Assembly (NCBI RefSeq): GCF_019459305.1
Contig: NZ_JAIBES010000015.1
Location: 1 to 64,000 of the forward strand
Length of the DNA: 64,000 bases
Direction of reading: 5' to 3'
From: Sphingopyxis sp.
Lineage (GTDB): Bacteria > Pseudomonadota > Alphaproteobacteria > Sphingomonadales > Sphingomonadaceae
Positions within the stretch are counted from its first letter, which is position 1. Every line of letters begins with the position of its first letter. Of the stretch, positions 25,650 through 35,545 are shown in pieces. Position numbers and translations under genes: made by a program. Below the pieces are notes generated by a model. The model was not told where the DNA came from. It searched no databases and saw nothing but the letters and a program-made list of their open reading frames with translations.

Positions 25650-26066
25650 TCAGCGCCGTAGCCGGGCGACCACAGTGACAAAGAAGGCCGCTGACCAGCC
25701 GAGTAGCAGAACGCCGTTGACTCCTTCAATCGCCCCGACAACGCGTCAACGTTTAACCATGTCGGCATCGTCGAAACCGATCCCGGCATAGGTGATCGTT
25801 GAGTAATACGCCGCAGCCTCAAGATCAGCGACCGCCCCGAGCAGCAGATAGACAGCGCCGTAAAGCCAATTCTCGATGCCGTGAAGCGTGAACAGCGCCA
25901 ATACGATTGCGAGAATGAGAACAGCATGTCGAAGCGAGAAATGGTGATGTGCTTCGGTTTTGCTCGGATCGAACCGCAAAACTCTGGCAAGCATGGCAAT
26001 GCCAGCGCCATGCATCAGTACGGTGAGCACCACCATCACCGTTGCAAGGGCCAGCTGATCAAACAT
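25650..26066 (-). pseudogene. Two-helix potassium-channel-like protein with an in-frame TGA
   Basis: The frame starts MFDQLALATVMVVLT and holds several membrane helices, with YYSTITYAGIGFDD near residue 90 resembling a degenerate channel selectivity loop (TxxTxGYGD type). A TGA at 25746-25748 interrupts it. The same frame continues through RVVGAIEGVNGVLLLGWSAA, the typical last helix, to a stop at 25650. The nonsense codon probably replaced W or R. It sits between the DUF2892 remnant and the small ORF, all on one strand. Confidence 0.7.
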
Positions 26067-26072
26067 CCAGCG

Positions 26073-26249
26073 CTATGGTTTCGCGCAACTGTTCATTCCG
26101 AAAATGGAGTAAGCCGGACATCGCCCGACCAAGCCGGTCACCAGGGGAATGAGTCCGATCCAGCCAAGCTGGGTCTGCGGGCCAATGAAGACCAGCGCAA
26201 TCGACGAGTGGAACAGCGCATCCTGTATCCGTATTGTCCCTGATGTAGC
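26073..26249 (-). pseudogene. Degenerate DUF2892 gene
   Basis: A minus-strand frame contains LVFIGPQTQLGWIGLIPL, GLVGRCPAYSIFGMNSC and a stop at 26073-26075, a good match to the C-terminal helix and cysteine of DUF2892 proteins. No clean N-terminal MxxNVGxxDRxLR start is present; the frame is open back to a TGA at 26250. It lies seven bases before the channel-like start. An N-terminal divergence or indel is likely, so I call it a remnant. Confidence 0.55.
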
Positions 26250-26325
26250 TCACTCTTTGGTCCGACTAGACTTCAATCCTATTCAACAGCCACCTCTCCA
26301 AGGTCGGCTTGCTAGGAGACAGAAA

Positions 26326-27141
26326 TTGAAATCGGTACTTCTTCACGTTCAAGACGATGATGGCATGGAATCGCGTTTACAAACAGCATTGTCAATTGTC
26401 CGATCTTCAAACGGGCATCTTTCATGTCTGCATGTTACCCCGATCAACGCCTATGTCGCTTTTGATAATTTCGGCGGTACGTTCGTGATGAATGACATCA
26501 TGAAGGCGCTTGAAGAGCAAGAAGCCAGAATGAGGTCCAAGATTGAAGCGCATCTGACCCATGAGGACGTTGCTTGGTCCTATGATCAGACAACTTCGGA
26601 CGCTACCCACGCGCTGGTCAGTCACGGAGCACTCGCTGATATCATCATCGTCGGAAGGTCGCGCCACAGCCAAATCGCAGCCTATCCCGCCTTGGCCATG
26701 TTTGGTGACTTATTGAAGGCGTCACGCACACCCATCTTGGTGCAACCTGAAGGAAACAAAGGCTTGGACCCGGTTGGCACGGCGGTTGTCGCGTGGAACG
26801 GCAGTTTCGAAGCCGGTAACGCTCTGCGCGCTGCACTACCGCTTTTGCAGCAGGCGTCCGCTGTACATATTGTCGCAATCGACGAAGCAAAAGATCTCGA
26901 TTTTCCGTCGCTCGATGCGTCTGAATATCTTTCTCGTCACAATATTTCGTCGGAAGTGATTAGTGACAGCAAGGGTTCGTATACGGTTGCCGAGAAACTT
27001 GTCGCGACGGCTCAGACACTCGATGCCAGCTATCTGGTCATGGGGGCTTACGGTCATAGCCGCGCACGCGAATACTGGTTCGGGGGTGTAACGCGAAGCA
27101 CGCTTGTTGAATGTCCGGTTCCGCTTATCCTGTCGCGCTAG
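26326..27141 (+). CDS. Tandem universal stress protein (UspA family)
   Basis: A 271-residue protein with two Usp domains (about 1-140 and 145-271). The second carries MGAYGHSRAREYWFGG, the ATP-binding G-x(2)-G-x(9)-G pattern. The first has IVGRSRHSQ but a weaker motif. It probably works as a stress- or hypoxia-induced cytoplasmic protein. The start is a TTG (26326) with AGGAG at 26314-26318 seven bases ahead. The longer frame from 26149 has no protein-like pattern. Its end overlaps the first candidate start of the next gene, which I moved downstream. Confidence 0.85.
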   Translation: MKSVLLHVQDDDGMESRLQTALSIVRSSNGHLSCLHVTPINAYVAFDNFGGTFVMNDIMKALEEQEARMRSKIEAHLTHEDVAWSYDQTTSDATHALVSHGALADIIIVGRSRHSQIAAYPALAMFGDLLKASRTPILVQPEGNKGLDPVGTAVVAWNGSFEAGNALRAALPLLQQASAVHIVAIDEAKDLDFPSLDASEYLSRHNISSEVISDSKGSYTVAEKLVATAQTLDASYLVMGAYGHSRAREYWFGGVTRSTLVECPVPLILSR

Positions 27142-27170
27142 AGCAAACAATCAGTTCAGAGGCCATCGGC

Positions 27171-28727
27171 ATGAAACCATTGGAAGTCCTCTTTCACGGG
27201 GCAGCAGGAACCGTCACCGGCTCGTGTTTTGAAATTCGAAGTGAAAGCAAAGTCATCATTATCGACTGCGGGATGTTTCAGGGCACGCGCACGCTGGAGG
27301 CGCTCAACCATGAGAAGCTACCCTTTGACGTGTCGGCAGTCACTGCAGTTATCCTGACCCATGCCCATCTCGACCATAGCGGACGATTGCCCTATCTGGT
27401 CGCAAGCGGATGTAGGGCCCCTATCTGGACCACTGAACCAACCGCCGACATCATTGAGCCCCTGTTGCTGGACTCAGCAAAACTCCAAGTGGCCGATGCA
27501 GAGCGTCGCAACCAGAGACCGGATCGGTTGGGGTTTGCTCCCTTTGTGCCGCTTTACACTGCTGACGATGTAGCCACATGTCTCGGTCAGACTCGTGAAG
27601 CCATGTATCGTACTTGGAACGACCTTGGCGATGGTGATGGCTTCCGGCTTTGGGATGCCCGACACATTGTTGGATCGGCATCGGTTGAACTTAGACTGTC
27701 CGGCGTGCGGATATTGTTCTCGGGCGATATTGGCGGTGGGTCTGCTATACCGTGTCCATCGGTCGAACTGGGTGGTTATGACCATATCATTTGTGAATCC
27801 ACTTATGGCAACCGCCACCGCGCGCCCGTTTTGATTAGCGACCGCCGCGAACAGCTTGCTGTACATGTCGAGGACGTGCTGAAGCGCGGGGGTAATCTTT
27901 TGATCCCGGCCTTCGCGGTTGAACGGACACAGGTTATTCTGGAGGACCTTGCTTCGCTGTTTGAAGCGAAGCGACTGGGCTCGATTAGTGTCTTCGTCGA
28001 CTCCCCGCTTGCCGAGCGTATCACACGTGCAACGTTGCGGCATCGACACGGTGGTTTTGATCTGATCGATCATCCCAATATCAGGTTCGTGCATGATACC
28101 GCAGAATCGAAGAAGTTGAACAGCATAACCGGCGCAGTGATCATAGCCGGGTCGGGAATGTGCCAAGGCGGGCGCATCCGGCACCATTTGCTTCACAATT
28201 TGCCTCATCCCAAGGCACGGGTGTTGTTTGTTGGCTTTCTCGCTCATGGGACGCTTGGTGCTGTCTTGCGAGATGGCGCCCATCATGTTCGGATTTCTGG
28301 AAATGACGTTCCGGTTCGTGCCGAGGTCAAGGCACTTGAGTCCTATTCGACACATGCAGATCGTTCGGCACTGCTTGAGTGGCTGATAGCACGCGCGCCA
28401 GTTTCCGGTTCTATTTTTCTTGTCCACGGCGAAAATGAGTCACTCTCAACCTTGGCAAATGATGTCAGGGCGACGACTGGTTTTGGTGCGGTGATCATCC
28501 CTGAGCTTGGCAGCGCTTGGGAACTAAGGCCTGGGCGGGTCGCTCAAAATGTCGGAGCACCACGCGCTGATGCCAAAGCTCTAATCGCCCCGCAGGATTG
28601 GGTTTCTGGTCTCGCCGACATTGAATCCGGCCTTGGAGACAGGCTGCGTGCTTTGCCCTCCGATGCTGCTCGCGAACGCGCTGTCGCGTCGATCCAGCGC
28701 GCGCTCGAACGCGTTGAGGGACAATAA
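27171..28727 (+). CDS. MBL-fold RNA-specificity-domain protein (CPSF73/YSH1-like)
   Basis: A 518-residue protein. The MBL core has THAHLDHSGRLP at about residue 61 and FSGDIGGG near 184. The beta-CASP insertion spans about 225-340, followed by GSGMCQGGRIRHH near 327 and the C-terminal histidine region THADRSALLEWL near 395, the RNA-specificity motif. Bacterial homologues are predicted exonucleases or endonucleases acting on RNA, often co-encoded with USP and low-oxygen stress genes. ATG 27171 is favoured by AGAGG upstream. Confidence 0.88.
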   Translation: MKPLEVLFHGAAGTVTGSCFEIRSESKVIIIDCGMFQGTRTLEALNHEKLPFDVSAVTAVILTHAHLDHSGRLPYLVASGCRAPIWTTEPTADIIEPLLLDSAKLQVADAERRNQRPDRLGFAPFVPLYTADDVATCLGQTREAMYRTWNDLGDGDGFRLWDARHIVGSASVELRLSGVRILFSGDIGGGSAIPCPSVELGGYDHIICESTYGNRHRAPVLISDRREQLAVHVEDVLKRGGNLLIPAFAVERTQVILEDLASLFEAKRLGSISVFVDSPLAERITRATLRHRHGGFDLIDHPNIRFVHDTAESKKLNSITGAVIIAGSGMCQGGRIRHHLLHNLPHPKARVLFVGFLAHGTLGAVLRDGAHHVRISGNDVPVRAEVKALESYSTHADRSALLEWLIARAPVSGSIFLVHGENESLSTLANDVRATTGFGAVIIPELGSAWELRPGRVAQNVGAPRADAKALIAPQDWVSGLADIESGLGDRLRALPSDAARERAVASIQRALERVEGQ

Positions 28728-28833
28728 AGGGTTTCACATAGGGATGGTTCCCGATTTTGCAGGGCCAGAAACTTGGTCAGACACGCACGATTAGGTTGAA
28801 ACCAGATCGCCCTCAAGATCAAGGAGAATAGTC

Positions 28834-29484
28834 ATGAAGACCGACAGTCAATTGCAACAGGACGTGGTGGATGAACTGCAATGGGAACCGCGCGTCGACC
28901 ACGCCAATATCGGTGTTGCCGCCTAGGATGGCGTTGTAACGCTGTCCGGCTTTGTCGCCAGATATACCTCCAAAATTGCCGCCGAAAAGGCCGCGCGTCG
29001 CGTCAAGGGTGTGCGCGGCCTTACTGAAGAAATCGAGGTTCGCTTACCGAGTGACCCCAAGGCATCTGACCCAGAAATTGCCAAACGCATTGCTGACATG
29101 TTCGACTGGAGTGTAACAATCCATCGGGACATGATCGCGGTGAAGGTTGAGCATCGTTGGGTTACACTGAGCGGCACGGTAGATTATCACTTCCACCGCC
29201 AGTCAGCCAAAGATCTTGCGTCACGCATCACCGGCGTCAAAGGCGTGACCAACCTTGTCGAAGTCAAGACGCGTCCGTCGCCGAGCGATGTGAAGGATCG
29301 GATTGTGGCCGCGTTCAAGCGCAATGCCGATCTGGACGCGAGCACGATCACCGTTATGACCGATGGCAGTACCGTCAGGCTCGGTGGCCAAGTCCACGCT
29401 TGGTACGAGCGCCAGATTGCAGAGCGTGCGGCTTGGGCTGCTCCAGGCGTTAATCGCATTGAAGACAACATCACCGTTATCTAA
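28834..29484 (+). pseudogene. Triple-BON-domain protein with in-frame TAG after 30 codons
   Basis: From ATG 28834, preceded by AAGGAG, the frame encodes the start of a BON domain. It meets TAG at 28924-28926, then resumes immediately as DGVVTLSGFVARY and continues through three BON domains to 29484. The missing residue is normally K, E or D. Without the stop it would be about 216 residues. A GTG at 29011 could restart translation and give two intact BON domains. BON proteins bind membranes and appear in stress regulons. Neighbours are USP, the MBL nuclease and FixLJ. Confidence 0.75.
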
Positions 29485-29677
29485 CTTCCGATTTTTCTTC
29501 ATTCGATACGAGGGGAAGGGGCGGGCCGCACTCATCAACGCGTGCGGGCCCATATATATCTATGGGGGTTCCGGTGGGGCGATCGAGAGCGGGATTGCGG
29601 CTTTCGCCCATATTGGGATCACAGCCGTAGATATCAGCACGATAGCCGTGTAGCGTCAAAGCAGGAGGTCGAGTCTA

Positions 29678-31207
29678 TTGGTTGGAAGCGAAATGGGATT
29701 TAGCCACGCGGACTATCTAAGCGCGATGGTCGCCACGCTGCCCGAGGCGATGGTTGTGGTCAGCCCTGATCACCAAATTGTCGATGTGAACCCGGCCTGC
29801 CTCGCGATGCTTGGCGCCACCTCAGTTGACGATATCCCTAATCGCTCGCCACTGTCGATCATCGCTATTCGTAGCCTTCCCAAATTTCGCAATCATTTTC
29901 TGGCAATTCTCGGCAATGACACATCGGGCATTGGCGCACCGCTTTTAATGGAACTGAACACGCTCAACGGCGGTACCAAGCAGATTGAATGCCGCATGGC
30001 TCCCCTCAAAAGCTCTGAAGGTGACATCATCGCGGTTATCGCAACAGCCCGCGACGTGAGCCGCCGAGAGGAGGCGCTGAAAGCGGCGGCCGATGGCGCT
30101 GCACTATTACAAGCCATACTCGCAACGGTTCCCGATGCGATGGTCGTGATTGACGAGCATTGCCTGATTACTTCCTTTAGCGCCGCCGCAGAAAAGCTGT
30201 TTGGTTTCGCCGAAGCCGAGGTTCTGGGGCTCAATGTCAACATGCTGATGCCTGAGCCACACAAGACCATACATGATGGCTATATCCAGCGCTATCTTCA
30301 AACCAGCGAAAAACGGATCATTGGCATCGGGCGCACGGTCGAAGGGCAACGCCGCGACGGGACGGTTTTCCCGATGGAGCTATCCGTTGGCGAAGCGCGC
30401 ACGGGTGAGCACCGTGCTTTTACTGGTTTCATCCGTGATCTGACCGAGCGCCATGCGACCGAGGCGCAGCTGAACAAGGTTCAATCCGAACTGATCCACG
30501 CGTCACGCCTCAGCGCGGTCGGCACGCTCGCCTCGGCCCTCGCCCATGAGCTTAACCAGCCGCTCACAGCCGTCGCCAATTATGTTTCCGCTGGGCGCGA
30601 TATGGTCGGCGGGGACAAGCCTGAAACTCAAGAAACGCTACGCGAGGCCTTGGATGAGGCGGCGAAGGAGGCAATCCGTGCGGGGCAGATTGTGCGCCGC
30701 CTGCGCGATTTTGTGTCCAAAGGGGAACTCGATATGCAAAATTTGTCGCTCGGCAAGCTGATCAACGACGCGACCACGCTAGGTCTGGTCGGTGCACGTG
30801 AACAAGGAGTCGAATGGTGGATCGACATTGATCCCGACATCGACAATGTTCTGGCTGACCGCGTGCAAATACAACAAGTGATGGTCAATTTGATGCGCAA
30901 TGCGATCGAGGCCATGCACAAATCTACGACCAAACATCTGACCGTGAGAGCGCGCGGACATAAACAAAATCAGGTTGATATTTCGGTATCGGATACCGGG
31001 CATGGCCTCTCTGATGAAATGGCAGGGCAATTGTTCCAACCCTTTGTCAGTTCTAAGGCACAGGGCATGGGCCTGGGCCTGTCGATCTGCCGCACTATCG
31101 TAGAAGCGCATGGCGGGAAACTGTCGGTCGCGCCCAATCCCGACGGCGGCACCATATTCCGTTTTACGCTAACGCGCGTTTCAAGGGAGAGCCAAAATGA
31201 CGACTGA
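29678..31207 (+). CDS. fixL: FixL-type heme-PAS oxygen-sensing histidine kinase
   Basis: A 509-residue kinase with two PAS domains (about 15-130 and 142-260), a dimerisation/phosphoacceptor helix with ALAHELNQP (H290) and a C-terminal HATPase. The second PAS has HDGY at 199-202, with the proximal heme histidine H199, and arginines R205 and R219 at the positions of R206 and R220 in Bradyrhizobium FixL. The [13 protein letters not shown] strand is also FixL-like. O2 binding would switch off the kinase. TTG 29678 has AGGAGG nine bases upstream; ATG 29693 is an alternative. It overlaps fixJ by 11 bases. Confidence 0.9.
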   Translation: MVGSEMGFSHADYLSAMVATLPEAMVVVSPDHQIVDVNPACLAMLGATSVDDIPNRSPLSIIAIRSLPKFRNHFLAILGNDTSGIGAPLLMELNTLNGGTKQIECRMAPLKSSEGDIIAVIATARDVSRREEALKAAADGAALLQAILATVPDAMVVIDEHCLITSFSAAAEKLFGFAEAEVLGLNVNMLMPEPHKTIHDGYIQRYLQTSEKRIIGIGRTVEGQRRDGTVFPMELSVGEARTGEHRAFTGFIRDLTERHATEAQLNKVQSELIHASRLSAVGTLASALAHELNQPLTAVANYVSAGRDMVGGDKPETQETLREALDEAAKEAIRAGQIVRRLRDFVSKGELDMQNLSLGKLINDATTLGLVGAREQGVEWWIDIDPDIDNVLADRVQIQQVMVNLMRNAIEAMHKSTTKHLTVRARGHKQNQVDISVSDTGHGLSDEMAGQLFQPFVSSKAQGMGLGLSICRTIVEAHGGKLSVAPNPDGGTIFRFTLTRVSRESQNDD

Positions 31208-31847
31208 AAAACTAATACACATTGTCGATGATGATCATGCTGTCCGCCGGTCAGCAGCGTTTATGCTGAAGCACGCCGGCTACCGCGTGGCATCCTACAT
31301 TTCGGGCGTCGCATTCCTGAAGGACGCAAAGCATGCCGAGCGCGGCTGCGTACTGCTTGACGTTCGCATGCCGGAAATGGACGGACTGGAAGTTTTGCAG
31401 GAAATGAACACGATCGGGATCGATATGCCAATCGTGATCCTCACCGGTCACGGCGATGTCGACGTCGCGGTCAAAGCGATGCGTGCCGGGGCGGTCAACT
31501 TTATCGAGAAGCCCTATGAAAAGGAAACTTTGCTCTATGCGATTGAGGAGGCCATTAGTCGGCTTGACCGAAATCATGACAAGGATTTGAAGGCTGGTGA
31601 AGCCAGGGTGCGTCTGGCAAGCCTTACCGGGCGTGAACATGATGTGCTCGACGGGCTAGTCGCAGGATATCCGAACAAAACCATCGCCTTTGATCTCGGG
31701 ATTTCACCACGTACGGTCGAGATCTACCGAGCAAATATGATGGAGAAGCTCCGCGCGCGCAGTCTGTCCGAAGCGCTCCGTATTGCTTTTGCCGCTGAAG
31801 ATGGTTCGGAACCGGTTCTGCATATCCCAAGCGTCTCTGCGACCTAG
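31197..31847 (+). CDS. fixJ: FixJ-type response regulator
   Basis: A 216-residue regulator. The receiver domain (about 5-120) has the acidic pocket at DDD 11-13, phosphoacceptor D55 in [11 protein letters not shown] and K105 in FIEKPYE. The LuxR/FixJ HTH (about 145-205) contains LTGREHDVL and [18 protein letters not shown]. It overlaps the fixL stop. In rhizobia FixJ activates fixK and respiratory genes under low O2. No fixK/fnr gene lies nearby here, so targets may be chromosomal or local (for example hemA and bd oxidase). Confidence 0.92.
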   Translation: MTTEKLIHIVDDDHAVRRSAAFMLKHAGYRVASYISGVAFLKDAKHAERGCVLLDVRMPEMDGLEVLQEMNTIGIDMPIVILTGHGDVDVAVKAMRAGAVNFIEKPYEKETLLYAIEEAISRLDRNHDKDLKAGEARVRLASLTGREHDVLDGLVAGYPNKTIAFDLGISPRTVEIYRANMMEKLRARSLSEALRIAFAAEDGSEPVLHIPSVSAT

Positions 31848-32008
31848 TTTAGCGCAGGCTTGGGATGGAAACGCAGTAGCGACGCAATGGCACACAACGA
31901 TGTGAATAAATCGCGCTGTTGCGCCAATCACTGTTCAACCGATTGAATCGGCTATTCGGCTTTCGCAATCCACTTCACGGAACCGAAATACCTGTTTCTT
32001 GACACAAG

Positions 32009-32455
32009 CTATCGCGCGCTATTTTGTCTTGCCCAGCTCACAATTGATGCGGTCGACATCACACCGGACTGGCGTACAATTTCCTTGCCCTTGGAGAACA
32101 GGATCAGTGTGGGAAGAGAGCGAATGGCAAAACGAGCAGCGATTGTTTGTTCGGCCTCTGTGTCGAGCTTGCCCAGACGCATAAAGGGCTCAAGCTGCGC
32201 TGCAGCCTCAGCGAAAGCGGGCGCCATGTGCCGACAGGGGCCGCACCAGCCTGCCCAGAAATCGACGAGAAGTGGTATGTCGCTCTTGGAGGCATGGGCA
32301 TCGAAGTTTGTGGGCGCCAAGACAACAGGCTGCTTGCCAAAAAGCATCGATCCACAGCGGCCACATTTACCCCCTGCATTGAGCTTCTCGCGTGGAACCC
32401 GGTTGAGCGTTCCGCACGCTGGGCAGGCAATATTTGTCGCGTTGGTTTGTGTCAT
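32009..32455 (-). CDS. trxC: Thioredoxin 2 (TrxC) with N-terminal zinc ribbon
   Basis: A 148-residue protein with a zinc-ribbon start, cysteines 11, 14, 31 and 34 (CPAC...CGRC), followed by a thioredoxin domain with the redox centre WCGPC (C71, C74) and a cis-proline RSLPTL. TrxC reduces disulfides and is typically induced by oxidative stress; the zinc ribbon tunes its redox response. It is on the minus strand, convergent with fixJ, and next to the damaged SQR gene. Confidence 0.93.
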   Translation of the reverse strand: MTQTNATNIACPACGTLNRVPREKLNAGGKCGRCGSMLFGKQPVVLAPTNFDAHASKSDIPLLVDFWAGWCGPCRHMAPAFAEAAAQLEPFMRLGKLDTEAEQTIAARFAIRSLPTLILFSKGKEIVRQSGVMSTASIVSWARQNSAR

Positions 32456-32574
32456 GGATACAACTCTTATATGTCAACCGGGCACGCAGGAAGCCAAGTT
32501 AAAATCACAAAATGAAAGCGGGATACCATTGTCAACAATGCCTCGTTTCTGAAGTGGAGTAGCGCGTCGACAGT

Positions 32575-33895
32575 TCAACGCGCCAACATTGAGCTGCTCT
32601 CGTCGGTTTTCAACTTTTCAAGCCCGATCAGTTTGAGCGCCAAACTCTCATAAAAGGGCTCGCTTTCACCCTTTCGAATCTTGCGCAGAAAATACTTCTC
32701 GAACCCAATCTTTCCAAGATGCACCCATCGGCCGTGACCTGACCAGTTTCGATTGTGGGGGCGGTATCTGGGGCTCAGCGATAAAAGCGACCCCATTGTC
32801 GCCAAAATCGGCCAGGCACAATGCGTTCCAAGTCGCCTGTGCACTTGGCTCTTACCCGTTGACCAGCGACTCCAGATTATGGGCTATGGCAGTCGCCATG
32901 CTTTCGATCATGAAGCAGGTCTTGGGGACGCCGACTGGAACGGGTGTTGGTCCCGTTGGCGGTATTGCAACACAGACGCCAAGCGCGAAGATGTTGGGGA
33001 AGGTCTTGCTGCGCTGATACTCGTCAACCAGCACAAAGCCGCGAGGGCTGGTCAGGCCTTCAATGCCGAATATTGCCGGGATGCCGCGAAAGGCGGGGAG
33101 CATCATGGCATATTTGAAAGGCACGTCATGGGTCTTACAAACCGCGCCATCGGGTCCGATCTCATCGGCATGCAGCATGTTGGGTTCGACCGACGTAGTT
33201 TTCGCATTGGTTGTCCACTTTATGTGGCGTTCACGGAGTTCGCTTTCGAGCACGGATTTGGTATCACCGACACCGTCCAACCCGAGACGCCCGACATAGG
33301 GTTCGGGCGTCACCAAGGTGATCGGCACGCGGTCGCGGATTTCGCGGCGGCGCAGCTCAGTGTCGAGGATCATCACAAATTCATAGACCGGACCAAAACA
33401 GGATGCGCCCGGTGCCGCGCCAACGATGATCGGGCCGGGATCCTTGCAGAAGCTCTCAAACGCCTTTGCTGTGTCTTCGGCATGCGCCGTCTTGCAAACA
33501 GATACCGTGTAGCCGCCATCCAGGCCAAGGCCGGTAATTTCGTCAAAGGCAAGGTCAGAACCAGTCGCAATCACGAGATAGTCATAGGCGACTGATTGAC
33601 CATCGTTGAGTTTAACGCGGTTCTCCGCTGAATGCAGTCGTTTTCCGCTAGGGGTTGTAAACGCGATCTTTTGTTTCTCGAAGACAGGGGAGAGTTTGAC
33701 TTGCACGGCGTCGGACGTGCGCCAGCCGATCGCAACCCAGGGATTGGAAAGCAGGAAGGAGAAGCGTTCACTATCGGAGATCACCGACACATGCGCCTTG
33801 CCTTGAACCGCTTCCATTATTTCAAAGGCCGCAATCGTGCCGCCAAGGCCTGCGCCCAAGATGACAATACGCGGCAGTGCAGATTGGTTTGACAT
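32575..33895 (-). pseudogene. Sulfide:quinone oxidoreductase-like gene with a nonsense codon and a frameshift
   Basis: The first 347 residues read as an SQR-type flavoprotein: ILGAGLGGTIAAFE near residue 11, PNIFALGVC and VPKTCFMIESMA near the end. TAA at 32852-32854 then interrupts it. The same frame continues TWNALCLADFGDNGVAFIAEPQIPP, the expected next part. A one-base insertion in a five-G run (32757-32761, C on the coding strand) moves the final FEKYFLRKIRKGESEPFYE segment to another frame ending at 32575. Without these it would match the usual ~430-residue family length. The N-terminal 347-residue product may still be made but lacks the membrane-binding C-terminal helix. Confidence 0.8.
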
Positions 33896-34103
33896 CGTTC
33901 ATTGCCTTGATTGTTCGCCGCAGTGGCGATGATTGTCTGGCCTGCGCCAACGGCGTGCCCCCTGTAGGCCACCGGATGTCCGCACCCCTAATGGCAGCTA
34001 GCTGTCGAACCCTAGCGCAGGAAACAAGTACAATGACAGCCCCTTTTCTAGGAATGTGCGGACTCGGAGGAGGCGTTACGGCCCGCAATTCTTGCATCTG
34101 TCT

Positions 34104-34625
34104 CTAATAGTAGACACTATAGACGACCTGAAGAATCTCGCCGGTGGTCGTATTGACGAGCAGGGCGTCATCGCCATAGCGCACCCAAACATAACCCAGC
34201 GGCGGGATACGCAAATTGAAGAGCCAGAAGTCGCTTATCCAATAGGTCCGGGTCCAAAAAAGCGTCGGAAGGATGTCGCCGTAAATCCAGCGGTGAGAGT
34301 ACCAGCCCTGCGGCCGGACATAGGTGTTCCAACGATAGCGTTGGGCCGACTGGTAGTTGTGGCGATACGTCTTTGGATCAGCTTCGCGTCGGCGCTGTTC
34401 AAGATTGGGGGGGCGCACCCCTGTCCGGTATGTGGGTGGCGTTCGGTCACGCGTCACCGGCGGAGTATCGCGATGACGCTGGGCATGAGCTGGCGGGGCG
34501 CTACTGCGCGGCAACGCTGGCGCGTTGCCACGCGACTTTTGCTGTCCTGACGGTTGCGCTTGGGCTTGCGCCGACAATAGAGCAGCAATTGCCAGAACAG
34601 CAAGTGAAGTTGTAACAGGTTTCAT
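34104..34625 (-). CDS. RcnB-like periplasmic protein
   Basis: A 173-residue protein with a signal peptide (about 1-23), a disordered basic/proline-rich middle (about 25-85) and the RcnB domain at the C-terminus (YVWVRYGDDALLVNTTTGEI near 145-164). RcnB proteins are periplasmic and affect nickel/cobalt homeostasis in Escherichia coli. Many proteobacterial relatives are of unknown metal specificity. It is on the same strand as the EF-hand gene 42 bases upstream and may be co-transcribed with it. Confidence 0.85.
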   Translation of the reverse strand: MKPVTTSLAVLAIAALLSAQAQAQPSGQQKSRGNAPALPRSSAPPAHAQRHRDTPPVTRDRTPPTYRTGVRPPNLEQRRREADPKTYRHNYQSAQRYRWNTYVRPQGWYSHRWIYGDILPTLFWTRTYWISDFWLFNLRIPPLGYVWVRYGDDALLVNTTTGEILQVVYSVYY

Positions 34626-34667
34626 AGCTTTTCCTTAGTGCGTTGTGGAATGAGATTGGGTTCGAAT

Positions 34668-35252
34668 TTACCAGCCCCGATGGAACTGCTGCAATTCTCG
34701 CACGGTTATCTGGCCGTCATCATTTCCGTCGGCGTCGAGATAGTTCATTTCGCCGAAGTTCATATATTCGGTGCGCGATACAGCGCCATTGCCATCACCG
34801 TCCATCAGCCTGAATCTCTCAGCTTTGCGGGATTGGGCTCGCTCTTCGGCGCGCTGCCGTTGGGGACTCTGCCCACTGCTTCTGGGACCCGGGCCGAGTC
34901 GAACCGCCTGAAATTCTTCAAGCCTGAATTCGCCATCGCCATTCGAATCAAGCGCTTTGAACGAGGAGTCATGCCATTGTTGAAACTCTGGCCGGCTGAG
35001 GCTGCCATCACGATCACGATCAAAGACACGGACGCGATCCTGTGTTCCAAGATAAACATTGTCCAGGTCCCGCAGGCGATCTTGATCAGGCGTCTGCATG
35101 CGATCCTGCACACGGTCGACTTGCCCTGCCGGAGGGGTCGGGCGAGAAGGCGCAGACCGACCGCCGCCTTGGCTCCATGCCGGGGCAGTCAGCGCAAATC
35201 CCATTACAGCGGCAAAGCTCACAACAGCTCTTTTTTTACGAACTGAAATCAT
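34668..35252 (-). CDS. Secreted EF-hand calcium-binding protein
   Basis: A 194-residue protein with a signal peptide (about 1-28) and at least four EF-hand-like loops: DRDRDGSLSRPE (about 77), DSNGDGEFRLEE (about 102), DGDGNGAVSRTE (about 151) and DADGNDDGQITVRE (about 173). The last has an extra residue relative to the canonical loop. It probably binds Ca2+ in the periplasm. The middle linker (about 118-142) is basic and Q/R-rich. It precedes the RcnB-like gene on the same strand. Confidence 0.88.
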   Translation of the reverse strand: MISVRKKRAVVSFAAVMGFALTAPAWSQGGGRSAPSRPTPPAGQVDRVQDRMQTPDQDRLRDLDNVYLGTQDRVRVFDRDRDGSLSRPEFQQWHDSSFKALDSNGDGEFRLEEFQAVRLGPGPRSSGQSPQRQRAEERAQSRKAERFRLMDGDGNGAVSRTEYMNFGEMNYLDADGNDDGQITVRELQQFHRGW

Positions 35253-35391
35253 CTGTTTTCTCCATTTAAGGGCATCACAAACTGCAGACCGCGCGAAGGA
35301 GCCGGAATTTGTAATTTCGGACTTAATCGATCTGAGCCATTGCTGCGCTTGATCGAATTCCTAAACTTCGTCTCACTGGAGCAGAGTTCGA

Positions 35392-35400
35392 GGGGGGGGG
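35392..35400 (+). repeat. Nine-G homopolymer upstream of the cytochrome b gene
   Basis: Nine consecutive G bases lie in the 293-base gap between the divergent EF-hand gene (start 35252) and the cytochrome b gene (start 35546). The rest of the gap shows no gene. A poly-G run in a promoter region can vary in length, but a sequencing origin is equally possible. Confidence 0.6.
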
Positions 35401-35545
35401 AGGTAAACAACCGCCCCAGCAAGACACCGCCGCTTTTAGCTGAGCCCAAATCATAATATATAAGGTTACATACGTAGTTTTGGCCCACGAATTATGTGGC
35501 ATCTGGAGTGATATTCTTTGCCATCCAGCGCGATTGGAGTTTCTA

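Noticed and set aside
24091-29484. Stop-codon reassignment or suppressor system
   Set aside because: TAG, TAA and TGA all interrupt genes in the same region, while long intact genes in the window end with normal stops; decay or sequencing error is simpler.
35392-35400. Phase-variable poly-G switch for the cytochrome b gene
   Set aside because: It is not within a promoter element or coding frame that can be defined, and homopolymer length is uncertain here.
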